From Gammaproteobacteria bacterium UBA7803 (lineage in GTDB: Bacteria > Pseudomonadota > Gammaproteobacteria > Pseudomonadales > Azotimanducaceae), in contig DLCH01000009.1 in assembly GCA_002480525.1 (NCBI GenBank), positions 244,505-291,480 on the forward strand: 46,976 bases of DNA. Reading direction: 5' to 3'. This document shows positions 1 through 8,120 of the stretch, piece after piece. The notes below the pieces were generated by a model that saw nothing but the letters and a program-made list of their open reading frames with translations, ran no database searches and had not been told where the DNA came from. Position numbers and translations under genes: made by a program. Position 1 is the stretch's first letter; every line of letters begins with the position of its first letter.

Positions 1-1
1 G

Positions 2-64
2 GGGCGGCCGCCGGGCCCCGATGGCGGCTCCGGCGGCGTTTCCACAACCCGGAAGAGGCCATGA
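2..64 (+). CDS. possible C-terminal tail of an upstream gene (partial)
   Basis: A reading frame is open from the window edge to a TGA at 62-64, which overlaps the yqgE ATG as an ATGA junction. That arrangement is common in this genome. The 20 visible residues are rich in Gly, Pro and Arg and match no family I recognise. In related bacteria gshB or a tonB-like gene often precedes yqgE, but nothing here identifies either. The frame could equally be chance in GC-rich DNA. Confidence 0.2.
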   Translation, partial: GRPPGPDGGSGGVSTTRKRP

Positions 65-624
65 CCGAAGGCAGCAGCCTGAAAAATCACTTCCTGATCG
101 CCATGCCGGCCATGACCGGCAGCTACTTCGGCGACACCGTCACCTACCTGTGCGAGCACAACGACGATGGCGCCATGGGCATCGTCGTCAACAAGCCCAG
201 CGAGCTCTCCCTGGTGGAGCTGCTGGGCCAGCTCGGCATGCCCACCGAGGACGTGGACCCGGCGGTGCCGGTGATGGACGGCGGCCCGGTCGCCCGGGAC
301 CGGGGCTTCATCCTGCACAGCGACGACGCGCGGTTCGACGCCTCACTGGACCTCGGCAACGGCATCATGCTGACCGCAGCCCGGGAGGTGCTGGAAGCGA
401 TCGGCGCCGGCCGCGGCCCGGCGCGCTATCTGGTGGCGCTCGGCTATGCGGGCTGGGACGGCGGCCAGCTCGAGGAGGAGATCAAGGACAACGCCTGGCT
501 CACCTGCCCGGCGGAGCGCCTCGACGTGGTGTTCGAGGTGCCCTTCGAGAACCGGGTGCTGGAAGCCGCGGCCATCCTCGGCATCGACTTCCGGCTCATG
601 TCCGGTCAGGCCGGCCACGCCTGA
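61..624 (+). CDS. yqgE: YqgE/AlgH family protein (UPF0301)
   Basis: A 187-residue protein that spans the whole YqgE/AlgH family, a cytoplasmic family without an established biochemical activity. Family hallmarks visible are an N-terminal block ending in FLIAMPAM, a central GIVVNKPSELSL segment, the GGPV turn and a C-terminal YAGWDGGQLEEEIKDNAW block. The AlgH name comes from a link to alginate regulation in Pseudomonas; that role cannot be inferred here. The ATG is preceded by GGAAGAGG at a suitable distance. The gene ends 4 bp before the ruvX start, the usual proteobacterial yqgE-ruvX pair. Confidence 0.93.
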   Translation: MTEGSSLKNHFLIAMPAMTGSYFGDTVTYLCEHNDDGAMGIVVNKPSELSLVELLGQLGMPTEDVDPAVPVMDGGPVARDRGFILHSDDARFDASLDLGNGIMLTAAREVLEAIGAGRGPARYLVALGYAGWDGGQLEEEIKDNAWLTCPAERLDVVFEVPFENRVLEAAAILGIDFRLMSGQAGHA

Positions 625-628
625 CCCG

Positions 629-1063
629 GTGACCGCCCGCGACTCAGCCGCGCCCCTGGAACCGGGATACGTGCTGGCGTTCGACTTCGGCCTGCGCTAC
701 ATCGGCGTCGCCACCGGCCAGACCGTGACCGGCAGCGCCGGTCCGCTCACCGTGCTCACCGCGCGGGACGGCCGGCCGGACTGGCAGGACGTGCTGACAC
801 TGATCCGGGAATGGCAGCCGGTGCGGCTGATCGTCGGGCTGCCCCTCAACATGGACGGCAGCGACAGCGACATGGCGGAACGCGCGCGCCGCTTCGCCGC
901 CGAGCTGGCGCGCCGCAGCGCGGTCGCCACGGTGCTCGCCGACGAGCGGCTGACCACCCGGGAGGCCCGGTCCCGATCCGCCGCCCGCGGCGAGCCCGCC
1001 GGCGGCGATCACGCCCTGGCGGCGGCGCTGATCGCCGAGACCTGGCTGAACGAGCAGCGCTGA
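629..1063 (+). CDS. ruvX: Holliday junction resolvase-like / pre-16S rRNA 5'-end nuclease RuvX (YqgF)
   Basis: A 144-residue RNase H-fold protein. E. coli YqgF is implicated in 5' maturation of 16S rRNA, and homologues resolve Holliday junctions in vitro. The motifs are in order: FDFGLRYIGVA with the first metal-binding Asp, LIVGLP in the centre, and DERLTT with a later acidic residue in GGDHALAAALI. The start chosen is GTG at 629, 4 bp after yqgE, which removes a long N-terminal extension that would run inside yqgE in another frame. Cotranscription with yqgE is likely. In many relatives pyrR-pyrB follows; here the next gene is convergent. Confidence 0.93.
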   Translation: MTARDSAAPLEPGYVLAFDFGLRYIGVATGQTVTGSAGPLTVLTARDGRPDWQDVLTLIREWQPVRLIVGLPLNMDGSDSDMAERARRFAAELARRSAVATVLADERLTTREARSRSAARGEPAGGDHALAAALIAETWLNEQR

Positions 1064-1085
1064 GCCGCTGCCGGCCGCCCTGCGG

Positions 1086-1547
1086 TCAGGCGTCCGGGTC
1101 CTCGGGCGCGCCTTTCTCCACCGGTTCGCCGGCCTCGTTCCAGGTCTCGAAACCCGGGTGCGCCCGCACGTTGGTGTAGCCGAGGTCCCGCAGGGCCTTG
1201 GTCACCAGCGCCGCCCGGGTGCCGGTCCGGCAGTAGGTGATGATCTCGGCGTCGGCGTCGCGCACGCTGCGCGTCACCACGAATTCGGCGACGCCCCGGG
1301 GCACCGAGCGGGCGCCGGGGACGTGCCCGGCCTCGTACTCGGACTCCGAGCGCACGTCGAGCAGGACCAGATCCGGGTTGGCGGCGCGACGGGCCTTCAG
1401 GTAGTCGTTGTCGACGAAATCGATGCCGGCCCGGGCGCGCTCCACCGCCTCGTCGACGGTCGCGGGCTCCGCGGCAGCGGTGGTGGTAACGACGATGCAA
1501 GCGGCGAGCAGCACTGCCCGACCGGCGGATCCAACCAGCCTCATCAT
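1086..1547 (-). CDS. exported single-domain rhodanese-like protein
   Basis: A 153-residue protein with an N-terminal signal peptide (about residues 1-27, hydrophobic core AVLLAACIVV, Ala-rich cleavage region) followed by one rhodanese domain. The domain has LLDVRSESEYEAGHVPGA and the active-site loop YCRTGTRA with the nucleophilic Cys, so sulfurtransferase or persulfide chemistry is possible; location is probably periplasmic. The substrate is unknown. The start is the first of two adjacent ATGs at 1542-1547, with AGGAGAG upstream. A much longer open frame continues upstream inside pilU but is a shadow. It lies downstream of pilU on the same strand with a 68-bp gap, so it may have its own weak promoter. 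Confidence 0.85.
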   Translation of the reverse strand: MMRLVGSAGRAVLLAACIVVTTTAAAEPATVDEAVERARAGIDFVDNDYLKARRAANPDLVLLDVRSESEYEAGHVPGARSVPRGVAEFVVTRSVRDADAEIITYCRTGTRAALVTKALRDLGYTNVRAHPGFETWNEAGEPVEKGAPEDPDA

Positions 1548-1615
1548 CGGCTCTCCTGCAGAACGACTGCCCGCAAGCCTAGCGCAGGCCGGCGCCGGCG
1601 TGAACGGGGCCGGAC

Positions 1616-2758
1616 TCAGCGCCGGTACTGGATGCCGCCGGGCTCGTCCTCCTCGATCCGCAGCCCTGCGACCGCGGCCATCGGGTCCGGATTGGCGTCG
1701 GAGCCGAGCTTGATCATCAGCCGCAGGTCGTTCGGCGAATCGGCGTGGGCGAGGGCGGACTCGTAGGTGATCTCGCCGGAGCTGTAGAGCTTGTAGAGCG
1801 CCTGGTCGAAGGTCTGCATGCCGTGCTCGGTGGACTTCGACATCAGCTCCTTCAGCAGGTGCACGTCGCCCTTGCGGATGTGGTCCGCCACCAGGGGCGT
1901 GTTGATCAGCACCTCGATGGCGGCGCGGCGGCCCTGGCCGTCCACGGTGGGAATGAGCTGCTGGGCGACCATGGCCTTGAGGTTCAGCGACAGGTCCATC
2001 CACACCTGGCTGTGCCGGTCCGTGGGGAAGAAGTGGATGATGCGGTCGAGCGCCTGGTTGGCGTTGTTGGCGTGCAGCGTGCACAGGCACAGGTGGCCGG
2101 TCTCGGCGAAGGCCACCGCGTGCTCCATGGTCTCGCGGGTGCGCACCTCGCCGATCATGATCACGTCCGGGGCCTGCCGCAGGGTGTTCTTCAGCGCCAC
2201 CTCGAAGGAGTCCGTGTCCACCCCCACCTCGCGCTGGGTGATGATGCAGCCCTTGTGCTGGTGGATGAATTCGATCGGGTCCTCGATGGAGATGATGTGG
2301 CCCGACGAGTGCTCGTTGCGGTGGCCGATCATGGCGGCCAGCGACGTGGACTTACCGGTGCCCGTGGCGCCCACGAAGATGATCAGGCCGCGTTTGGTCA
2401 TGGCCAGGTCTTCGATGATCCGCGGGAGCTGCAGGTCCGCCACCCGCGGGATGTTCACCTCGATGCGCCGCAGCACCATGCCCACCAGGTTGCGCTGATA
2501 GAACGCGCTGACCCGGAACCGGCCGAGCCCGGCGGTGTTGATGGCGAAGTTGCACTCGTGCTCCTTGCGGAACTGCTCCTTCTGATCCTGGTTCATGACG
2601 CCGAGCACCATGTCCCGGGACTGCTCCGGCGACAGGTCGTTCTTGCCGGCGCTGTAGAGCTTGCCGTTGATCTTCAGCATCGGCGGCTTGCCGGCGGTGA
2701 TGAACAGGTCGGAGGCGCCTTTCTCCACCACCAGTTTGAGCAGCTTGTCGAATTCCAT
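1616..2758 (-). CDS. pilU: type IV pilus retraction ATPase PilU
   Basis: A 380-residue hexameric secretion-type ATPase acting at the cytoplasmic base of the type IV pilus, an accessory retraction motor working with PilT. The N-terminal PAS-like domain is followed by the RecA-like domain with Walker A GATGTGKST, an Asp box around ISIEDPIEF, Walker B IMIGEVRTRETM and the His box TGHLCLCTLHANNA. The PilT C-terminal AIRNLIRE motif is absent and replaced by NTPLVADHIRKGD, which supports PilU rather than a second PilT. It follows pilT with a 45-bp gap on the same strand, so the two are probably cotranscribed. Confidence 0.95.
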   Translation of the reverse strand: MEFDKLLKLVVEKGASDLFITAGKPPMLKINGKLYSAGKNDLSPEQSRDMVLGVMNQDQKEQFRKEHECNFAINTAGLGRFRVSAFYQRNLVGMVLRRIEVNIPRVADLQLPRIIEDLAMTKRGLIIFVGATGTGKSTSLAAMIGHRNEHSSGHIISIEDPIEFIHQHKGCIITQREVGVDTDSFEVALKNTLRQAPDVIMIGEVRTRETMEHAVAFAETGHLCLCTLHANNANQALDRIIHFFPTDRHSQVWMDLSLNLKAMVAQQLIPTVDGQGRRAAIEVLINTPLVADHIRKGDVHLLKELMSKSTEHGMQTFDQALYKLYSSGEITYESALAHADSPNDLRLMIKLGSDANPDPMAAVAGLRIEEDEPGGIQYRR

Positions 2759-2803
2759 GGGTCACTCCCGTCCGGCGCGGCCGCCGGCGCTTCGTTCCGG
2801 CGA

Positions 2804-3838
2804 TCAGAATTTCTCGGGCATCTTGGCTTTCTCCCGGGCGGTGTCCCGGGTGATGGTGCGCTTGTTCACCAGGTCCAGCAGGCACTGATCCAGGGTCATC
2901 ATGCCGTGGGAGGCGCCGGTCTGGATCGCCGAGTACATCTGCGCCACCTTGTCCTCGCGGATCAGGTTCCGGATGGCCGGCGTGCCGATCATGATCTCGT
3001 GGGCGGCCACCCGGCCGCCGTTGACGCGCTTGAGCAGGGTCTGGGAAATCACCGCCTGCAGCGACTCCGACAGCATCGACCGTACCATGTCCTTCTCTTC
3101 GGCCGGGAACACGTCGATGACCCGGTCGATGGTCTTGGCGGCGGACGTGGTGTGCAGGGTGCCGAACACCAGGTGGCCGGTCTCGGCGGCGGTCAGCGCC
3201 AGGCGGATGGTCTCCAGGTCGCGCATCTCGCCCACCAGGATGATGTCCGGGTCTTCCCGCAGGGCCGAGCGCAGGGCCTCGTTGAAGCCGTGGGTGTCGC
3301 GGTGCACCTCGCGCTGGTTGACCAGGCACTTCTTCGACTCGTGCACGAACTCGATCGGATCCTCGATGGTGAGGATGTGGTCGTAGCGGTTGTCGTTGAT
3401 GAAGTCGATCATCGCCGCCAGGGTGGTGCTCTTGCCCGAGCCGGTGGGCCCGGTCACCAGCACCAGGCCGCGCGGCGTCATGGAGACGTCCTTGAAGGTC
3501 TGGCCCATGCCCAGGTCCTCCATGGTCAGCACCTTGGAGGGAATGGTCCGGAACACCGCGCCGGCGCCCCGGTTCTGGTTGAAGGCGTTGACCCGGAAGC
3601 GGGCCACGCCGGGCACCTCGAAGGAGAAGTCCGTCTCGAGGAACTCCTCGTAGTCCTTGCGCTGCTTGTCGTTCATGATCTCGTAGATCAGCGCGTGCAC
3701 TTCCTGATGCTCGAGCGGCGGCAGGTTGATGCGGCGCACGTCGCCGTCGACGCGGATCATGGGCGGGAGGCCCGCCGAGAGATGAAGGTCCGAAGCGCCC
3801 TGCTTGGCGCTGAAGGCGAGAAGCTCGGTGATGTCCAT
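2804..3838 (-). CDS. pilT: type IV pilus twitching motility ATPase PilT
   Basis: A 344-residue retraction ATPase that depolymerises the type IV pilus and drives twitching. Walker A is GPTGSGKST at residues 130-138, followed by the Asp box LTIEDPIEF, Walker B IILVGEMRDLETI and the His box TGHLVFGTLHTTSAA. The C-terminal AIRNLIRE signature, needed for retraction in PilT, is intact. Length equals the family norm. The gene is divergent from yggS across a 304-bp gap and leads a pilT-pilU unit. Presence of both motors implies pilus assembly genes elsewhere in the genome. Confidence 0.97.
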   Translation of the reverse strand: MDITELLAFSAKQGASDLHLSAGLPPMIRVDGDVRRINLPPLEHQEVHALIYEIMNDKQRKDYEEFLETDFSFEVPGVARFRVNAFNQNRGAGAVFRTIPSKVLTMEDLGMGQTFKDVSMTPRGLVLVTGPTGSGKSTTLAAMIDFINDNRYDHILTIEDPIEFVHESKKCLVNQREVHRDTHGFNEALRSALREDPDIILVGEMRDLETIRLALTAAETGHLVFGTLHTTSAAKTIDRVIDVFPAEEKDMVRSMLSESLQAVISQTLLKRVNGGRVAAHEIMIGTPAIRNLIREDKVAQMYSAIQTGASHGMMTLDQCLLDLVNKRTITRDTAREKAKMPEKF

Positions 3839-4142
3839 TGCGGTCCCTGTCTGCGCGGTCCTGTGTGTGCGCGGCCGGGGGCGATCCCATCCCCGGCACC
3901 ATGCCCCGATGCCTGCGGCAGCGTCGCCCCGGGGCGCCGGCCCGCGCCTCCGGCGGCCCTCGCGTGATCGCCGCGGCCCGTGCCGACCGCCGCACGCTGT
4001 CGCGGGCGGATCGACCTCAGGGGCTTTCCCTATAGTATTATCGGCCCCCCCGATTCACCACGACGTCATCACCCTTGCCGCCGGCGCGTGCGAAATCTGC
4101 GACCAAGTTGGCACCATGACCTTGCAGTCCGTCTCCGACCAC
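3839..4142. promoter_or_regulatory. divergent pilT / yggS intergenic region
   Basis: This 304-bp gap is GC-rich except for an AT-rich island at 4031-4042, followed by a run of seven C at 4044-4050. On the + strand TATTAT at 4036-4041 is a good -10 with a possible -35 TCGACC at 4011-4016, but the spacing of 19 is long. On the - strand GATAAT in the same island could serve pilT, with no convincing -35. I see no open reading frame or structured RNA in the rest. The assignment as a shared promoter region is inference from position and base composition. Confidence 0.35.
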
Positions 4143-4841
4143 ATGCCTGACATTTCCGCCAACGTGCGCCGGGTGCGCGCCGACATCGACGCCGCCGCCC
4201 GCGCCTGCGGCCGGGACCCGGCCACCGTGCACCTGCTGGCCGTGTCGAAGACCCAGCCGCCGGCCGCGGTGCGGGCCGCGGCGGCCGCGGGCTGCACGGA
4301 CTTCGGCGAGAACTACCTGCAGGAAGCGGTGGCCAAGATCGAGGCGCTCGCCGATCTGGACGTGCGCTGGCACTTCATCGGCGCGATCCAGTCCAACAAG
4401 ACCCGGCAGATCGCCGAGCACTTCCACTGGGTGCACACCGTCGGCCGCGAGAAGATCGCCCGCCGGCTGTCGGAGCAGTGTCCGGCGGGCCGGGTGCTCG
4501 ACGTCACCGTGCAGGTGAACATCGACGACGATCCGGCCAAGGCCGGGGTGGCGCCGGAGGACGCCGGCGCGCTGCTGGCCGCGATGACGGCGCTGCCGAA
4601 CTTGCGCCCGCGCGGCTTGATGACCATCCTGCAGCGCGACTCGTCGCCCCTGGCGAGCTACCGCCGGCTGGCCGACCTGTTCGAGCGCCTCGCGCCCGCC
4701 GGCGGCGCGCACTGGGACACGCTGTCCATGGGCATGAGCGGCGACTTCGCCGAGGCCGTCGCCGCCGGCGCGACCTGGGTGCGAATCGGCACCGCCCTGT
4801 TCGGACCGCGCACCGCCCGACCGCCGCGGCCCGACGCCTGA
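4143..4841 (+). CDS. yggS: pyridoxal phosphate homeostasis protein (YggS/PROSC family)
   Basis: A PLP-binding, alanine-racemase-fold protein of 232 residues that keeps free PLP and PLP-dependent amino-acid metabolism in balance. Visible family blocks are LLAVSKTQPP with the PLP-linked Lys, FGENYLQEA, WHFIGAIQSNKTR, GLMTIL, LSMGMSGDF and VRIGTALFG. The start at 4143 is chosen because MPDISANVRRV aligns with the usual family N-terminus; an in-frame ATG at 4116 would add nine residues. Neither has a good ribosome binding site. It is followed 22 bp later by proC, the standard proteobacterial pairing, whose product also belongs to amino-acid metabolism. Confidence 0.94.
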   Translation: MPDISANVRRVRADIDAAARACGRDPATVHLLAVSKTQPPAAVRAAAAAGCTDFGENYLQEAVAKIEALADLDVRWHFIGAIQSNKTRQIAEHFHWVHTVGREKIARRLSEQCPAGRVLDVTVQVNIDDDPAKAGVAPEDAGALLAAMTALPNLRPRGLMTILQRDSSPLASYRRLADLFERLAPAGGAHWDTLSMGMSGDFAEAVAAGATWVRIGTALFGPRTARPPRPDA

Positions 4842-4863
4842 CACCGCAGACTGGAGTGACCAC

Positions 4864-5679
4864 GTGAAGGACCTGACGATCGCATTCATCGGCGCCGGCA
4901 ACATGGCGCGCAGCCTGGTGAACGGTCTGCTCGCCGCCGGCGTCGACGCCGGGCACATCCGCGCCAGCGACCCCGATGCCGGCCAGCGGGCGCGCCTCGC
5001 GGCCCTGGGCATCGTCGCCGTCGACACCAACCGGCAGGCCGTCGCGGGCGCCGACGTGGTCGTGCTCGCCGTCAAGCCCCAGGTGCTCGGCGACGTGCTT
5101 TCGGAACTGCCCGTCGAGGCGGGGCAGCTCGTCGTGTCCATCGCCGCGGGGGTGCCCCTCGAGGCGCTCGAGCGCTGGACGCCGGCGGGCACCGCCATCG
5201 TGCGCTGCATGCCGAACACGCCGGCCCTGCTCGGCGCGGGCATCACCGGCCTGTTCGCGAACCCGGCGGTCAGCGCCGGGCAGCGCGCCAGCGCCGACGC
5301 CGTGCTGGCCAGCGCCGGGCGCACGGTCTGGGTCGACGACGAGGACCTGCTGGACGCGGTCACCGCCGTGTCCGGCAGCGGACCGGCCTATTTCTTCTAT
5401 CTCATGGAAGCCATGATCGACGCCGGCGAAGCCCTCGGCCTCGATCGCGACACGGCCACGCTGCTTACGCTGGAAACGGCCTACGGCGCCGCCAGGATGG
5501 CCAGGGAGGGCGACGAGCCGCCGGGCCGTCTGCGTGCCAACGTGACCTCCCCGGGCGGGACCACGGAGCGGGCGCTGTCTATACTGGACGACGGCGGGGT
5601 CCGGCAGGCCCTCAACGACGCGATCGCCGGCGCGGCACAGCGGGCACGGGAACTAGCTAAGGACATCGGCCAATCATGA
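4864..5679 (+). CDS. proC: pyrroline-5-carboxylate reductase
   Basis: Catalyses the last step of proline synthesis, NAD(P)H reduction of 1-pyrroline-5-carboxylate, in the cytosol. The 271-residue protein has an N-terminal Rossmann fold (IAFIGAGNMA, then VVLAVKPQ), the MPNTPALLGAG segment, and the C-terminal helical dimerisation domain with SGSGPAYFFYLMEAM and the substrate loop TSPGGTT. It starts at GTG 4864. Its stop overlaps the yggT start by 4 bp (ATGA), so yggS-proC-yggT is one translational chain. Confidence 0.96.
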   Translation: MKDLTIAFIGAGNMARSLVNGLLAAGVDAGHIRASDPDAGQRARLAALGIVAVDTNRQAVAGADVVVLAVKPQVLGDVLSELPVEAGQLVVSIAAGVPLEALERWTPAGTAIVRCMPNTPALLGAGITGLFANPAVSAGQRASADAVLASAGRTVWVDDEDLLDAVTAVSGSGPAYFFYLMEAMIDAGEALGLDRDTATLLTLETAYGAARMAREGDEPPGRLRANVTSPGGTTERALSILDDGGVRQALNDAIAGAAQRARELAKDIGQS

Positions 5680-6227
5680 ACGAAGCCCTCCACTTCGCCG
5701 TCAGCTTCCTGCTCCAGGTGGTGAGCTTCATCTTTGTGGCCCGCTTTCTGCTGCAGGCCTGTCGGGTGGATTTCTACAATCCGATCTCCCAGGGCCTGGT
5801 GCGCATCACCGATCCCGTGCTGAAGCCGCTGCGGCTGGTGCTGCCCGGCTACCGCAACTTCGACTTCGCCTCGTTCTTCGCCGCCGTGGTGGTGCAGATC
5901 CTGCTGATCATGGCGCTCTCCGCCCTCGGCGGCGGCTACGTCGGCAGCGTCGCCACCATCATTCTGTCGGGGCTGATGCAGGTGATCCTCGAGTGCATCC
6001 GCATCTTCTGGTGGTCGATCCTGATCGTCATCATCGCGGGCTGGATCGCGCCGGGCAGCTACCACCCGGCGCTGGCCCTGCTGCAGCAGATCACCGAGCC
6101 GCTGCTGGCGCCGGCGCGGCGCCTGCTGCCGCCCATGGGCGGCATCGACTTCTCGCCGATCCTGGTGTTCCTGATCCTCGGCGTCATCGAGCGCATCCTG
6201 CCCCAGGTGTTCATGGCGCTGCTGTGA
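5676..6227 (+). CDS. yggT: YggT family integral membrane protein
   Basis: A 183-residue hydrophobic protein with two tandem YGGT repeats. Each has a pair of membrane segments followed by a conserved amphipathic turn: FYNPISQGLVRITDPVLKPLRLVLP in repeat one is matched in repeat two by YHPALALLQQITEPLLAPARRLLPP. The family is widespread, is commonly linked to proC, and its molecular function is not established; osmotic stress and cell-shape roles have been proposed. The start overlaps proC by 4 bp. It is the last gene of this unit before a promoter-containing gap and metX. Confidence 0.92.
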   Translation: MNEALHFAVSFLLQVVSFIFVARFLLQACRVDFYNPISQGLVRITDPVLKPLRLVLPGYRNFDFASFFAAVVVQILLIMALSALGGGYVGSVATIILSGLMQVILECIRIFWWSILIVIIAGWIAPGSYHPALALLQQITEPLLAPARRLLPPMGGIDFSPILVFLILGVIERILPQVFMALL

Positions 6228-6276
6228 GCGGCCCCGCGGCCGCCGCAGGACCGGCCCGGTGGCGCGGCCCGGCAAG

Positions 6277-6306
6277 TTGAAGCGGCGAAAGCCGTTGCTT
6301 TAGACT
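6277..6306 (+). promoter_or_regulatory. probable sigma70 promoter of metX
   Basis: TTGAAG at 6277-6282 and TAGACT at 6301-6306 are separated by 18 bp, about 28 bp before the metX ATG. The spacer contains CGGC-GAAA-GCCG within a wider AAGC...GCTT inverted repeat, which could be an operator. No SAM riboswitch-like structure is seen in the 107-bp gap. Confidence 0.5.
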
Positions 6307-6334
6307 CGCCGTCCCCTTGCGTCCCGGACTCCTG

Positions 6335-7525
6335 ATGGCGGACTCCGTGCCTTCCGATTCGGTGGGCCTGGTCACCCCTCGAATCTTCGCCAGCGAAGAT
6401 CCGCTCACCCTGCAGTGCGGGGCGACGCTGCCGCGCTTCGACCTGGTGTACGAGACCTACGGCGAGCTGAACGCCTCGCGCAGCAACGCCGTGCTGATCT
6501 GTCACGCCCTGTCCGGGCACCACCACGCCGCCGGCTACCACAGCGCGGACGACCGCAAGCCCGGCTGGTGGGACACCTGTATCGGTCCGGGCAAGCCCAT
6601 CGACACCGACCGCTTCTTCGTGGTGTGTCCGAACAACCTCGGCGGCTGCCACGGCAGCACCGGCCCGACCAGCGACGACCCGGCCACCGGCGAACCCTAC
6701 GGGCCCACCTTCCCGGCGGTGACGGTGCCGGACTGGGTGCACAGCCAGCGGCGGCTGGCCGACCACCTGGACATCGAGCGCTTCGCGGCCGTCATCGGCG
6801 GCAGCCTCGGCGGCATGCAGGCCATGCAGTGGGCGATCAGCTATCCCGAGCGGGTCCGGGCGGCGGTGCTGATCGCCTCGGCGCCCCGGCTGTCGGCCCA
6901 GAACATCGCCTTCAACGAGATCGCCCGCCAGGCCATCACGTCCGATCCGGACTTCCACGACGGCCACTACCGCGCCCGGGGCACCAACCCCGACCGCGGG
7001 CTCATGCTGGCGCGCATGGTGGGTCACGTGACCTACCTGTCCGACGACGGCATGCGCCAGAAATTCGGCCGCGAGCTGAAGTCCGGCGACCCGCGGGAGG
7101 CCAGCGGGGTCGAGTTCCAGGTGGAGAGCTACCTGCATCACCAGGGCCGGTCGTTCTCCCGCAGCTTCGACGCCAACACCTACCTGCTGATGACCCGGGC
7201 GCTGGACTACTTCGACCCGGCCGGCGAGCACGGCGACGACCTGGTGGCCGCCCTCGCTCCGGCCCGGTGCCGCTTCCTGGTGGTGTCGTTCACCACCGAC
7301 TGGCGGTTCTCGGTGGAGCGGTCCCGGGAGATCGTCGACGCCCTGGTGCGGGCCCGCAAGAACGTCGCCAGCGCCATCATCGACACCGAGCACGGCCACG
7401 ATTCGTTTCTGCTGCCCGTGCCGCGCTACGTCGACGTGCTGGGCACCTATCTGCGCCGGCTGGCCGACGAGGTGGCGGCGGGCGGGGACGCGAACACGAG
7501 GGGGGCCGCCGCCGATGCGCGCTGA
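6335..7525 (+). CDS. metX: homoserine O-acyltransferase MetX
   Basis: An alpha/beta hydrolase-fold enzyme of 396 residues that acylates homoserine as the first committed step of methionine synthesis. The nucleophile elbow GGSLGGMQAMQW places the catalytic Ser at residue 157. The C-terminal part holds SFTTDWRF with the Asp region and TEHGHDSF with the His. Whether the donor is acetyl-CoA or succinyl-CoA cannot be decided by eye, since MetX enzymes of both kinds exist in Gammaproteobacteria. The start is ATG 6335; a TTG at 6317 would add six residues. metW overlaps its end by 11 bp, a conserved arrangement. Confidence 0.94.
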   Translation: MADSVPSDSVGLVTPRIFASEDPLTLQCGATLPRFDLVYETYGELNASRSNAVLICHALSGHHHAAGYHSADDRKPGWWDTCIGPGKPIDTDRFFVVCPNNLGGCHGSTGPTSDDPATGEPYGPTFPAVTVPDWVHSQRRLADHLDIERFAAVIGGSLGGMQAMQWAISYPERVRAAVLIASAPRLSAQNIAFNEIARQAITSDPDFHDGHYRARGTNPDRGLMLARMVGHVTYLSDDGMRQKFGRELKSGDPREASGVEFQVESYLHHQGRSFSRSFDANTYLLMTRALDYFDPAGEHGDDLVAALAPARCRFLVVSFTTDWRFSVERSREIVDALVRARKNVASAIIDTEHGHDSFLLPVPRYVDVLGTYLRRLADEVAAGGDANTRGAAADAR

Positions 7526-8117
7526 CCTGTCGATCATCGCCGACCTGATTCACCCGGGCGCCCGGGTCCTCGACCTCGGCTGCGGCACCGGCGAGCTGCT
7601 GGCGTTCCTGCAGACCGAGCGGCAGGTGAACGGCTACGGCCTGGAAATCGACCCCGGCAACATCACCACCTGCGTCGACAAGGGCGTCAACGTGATCGAG
7701 CAGAACCTGGACGAGGGGCTCGACAACTTCCCCGACGACAGCTTCGACATGGTGGTGATGACCGAGACCCTGCAGTCCGTGCGGGCGCCGGAGCGGATGC
7801 TCGACGAGATGCTGCGGATCGGCCAGGAGTGCATCGTCACCTTTCCGAACTTCGGCCACTGGCGCTGCCGCTGGCATCTGTCCTGGCGGGGCCGCATGCC
7901 CGTCGCCAGCCACCTGCCCCACAGCTGGTACGACACGCCCAACATTCACCTGTGCACGTTCGACGACTTCGAGCGCCTGTGTCAGGATAAACGCTTGGAG
8001 ATCATCGAGCGCTTCGTGGTCGACCACCGCCACGTCAACCGGCCGCTGATCAACCGCTTTCCGAACTTCTTCGGCACCTACGCCTTCTACCGACTCGGCC
8101 GACCCAACGGAGGGTAA
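7515..8117 (+). CDS. metW: methionine biosynthesis protein MetW
   Basis: A 200-residue SAM-methyltransferase-like fold protein that in several proteobacteria is encoded with MetX and is required for full homoserine acyltransferase activity. Glycine-rich motif I is VLDLGCGTGELLAFL; the family-specific segments ETLQSVRAPERML, VTFPNFGHWRCR and SWYDTPNIHLCTFDDF are present. It overlaps metX by 11 bp and is followed 3 bp later by the DUF4426 gene. Its chemistry as a methyltransferase is uncertain; it may act as an activating partner of MetX. Confidence 0.94.
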   Translation: MRADLSIIADLIHPGARVLDLGCGTGELLAFLQTERQVNGYGLEIDPGNITTCVDKGVNVIEQNLDEGLDNFPDDSFDMVVMTETLQSVRAPERMLDEMLRIGQECIVTFPNFGHWRCRWHLSWRGRMPVASHLPHSWYDTPNIHLCTFDDFERLCQDKRLEIIERFVVDHRHVNRPLINRFPNFFGTYAFYRLGRPNGG

Positions 8118-8120
8118 ACG

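Noticed and set aside
1548..2090. N-terminal extension of the rhodanese into pilU
   Set aside because: A signal peptide and a good ribosome binding site mark ATG 1547 as the start, and the extension is out of frame with pilU.
4044..4050. Run of seven C between pilT and yggS as a phase-variation or G-quadruplex element
   Set aside because: It is a single short run outside coding sequence; quadruplex formation needs four runs, and there is no evidence for slippage.
6228..6334. Possible SAM riboswitch ahead of metX
   Set aside because: The 107-bp gap has a promoter and a short inverted repeat, but none of the multi-helix core expected of SAM riboswitch classes.
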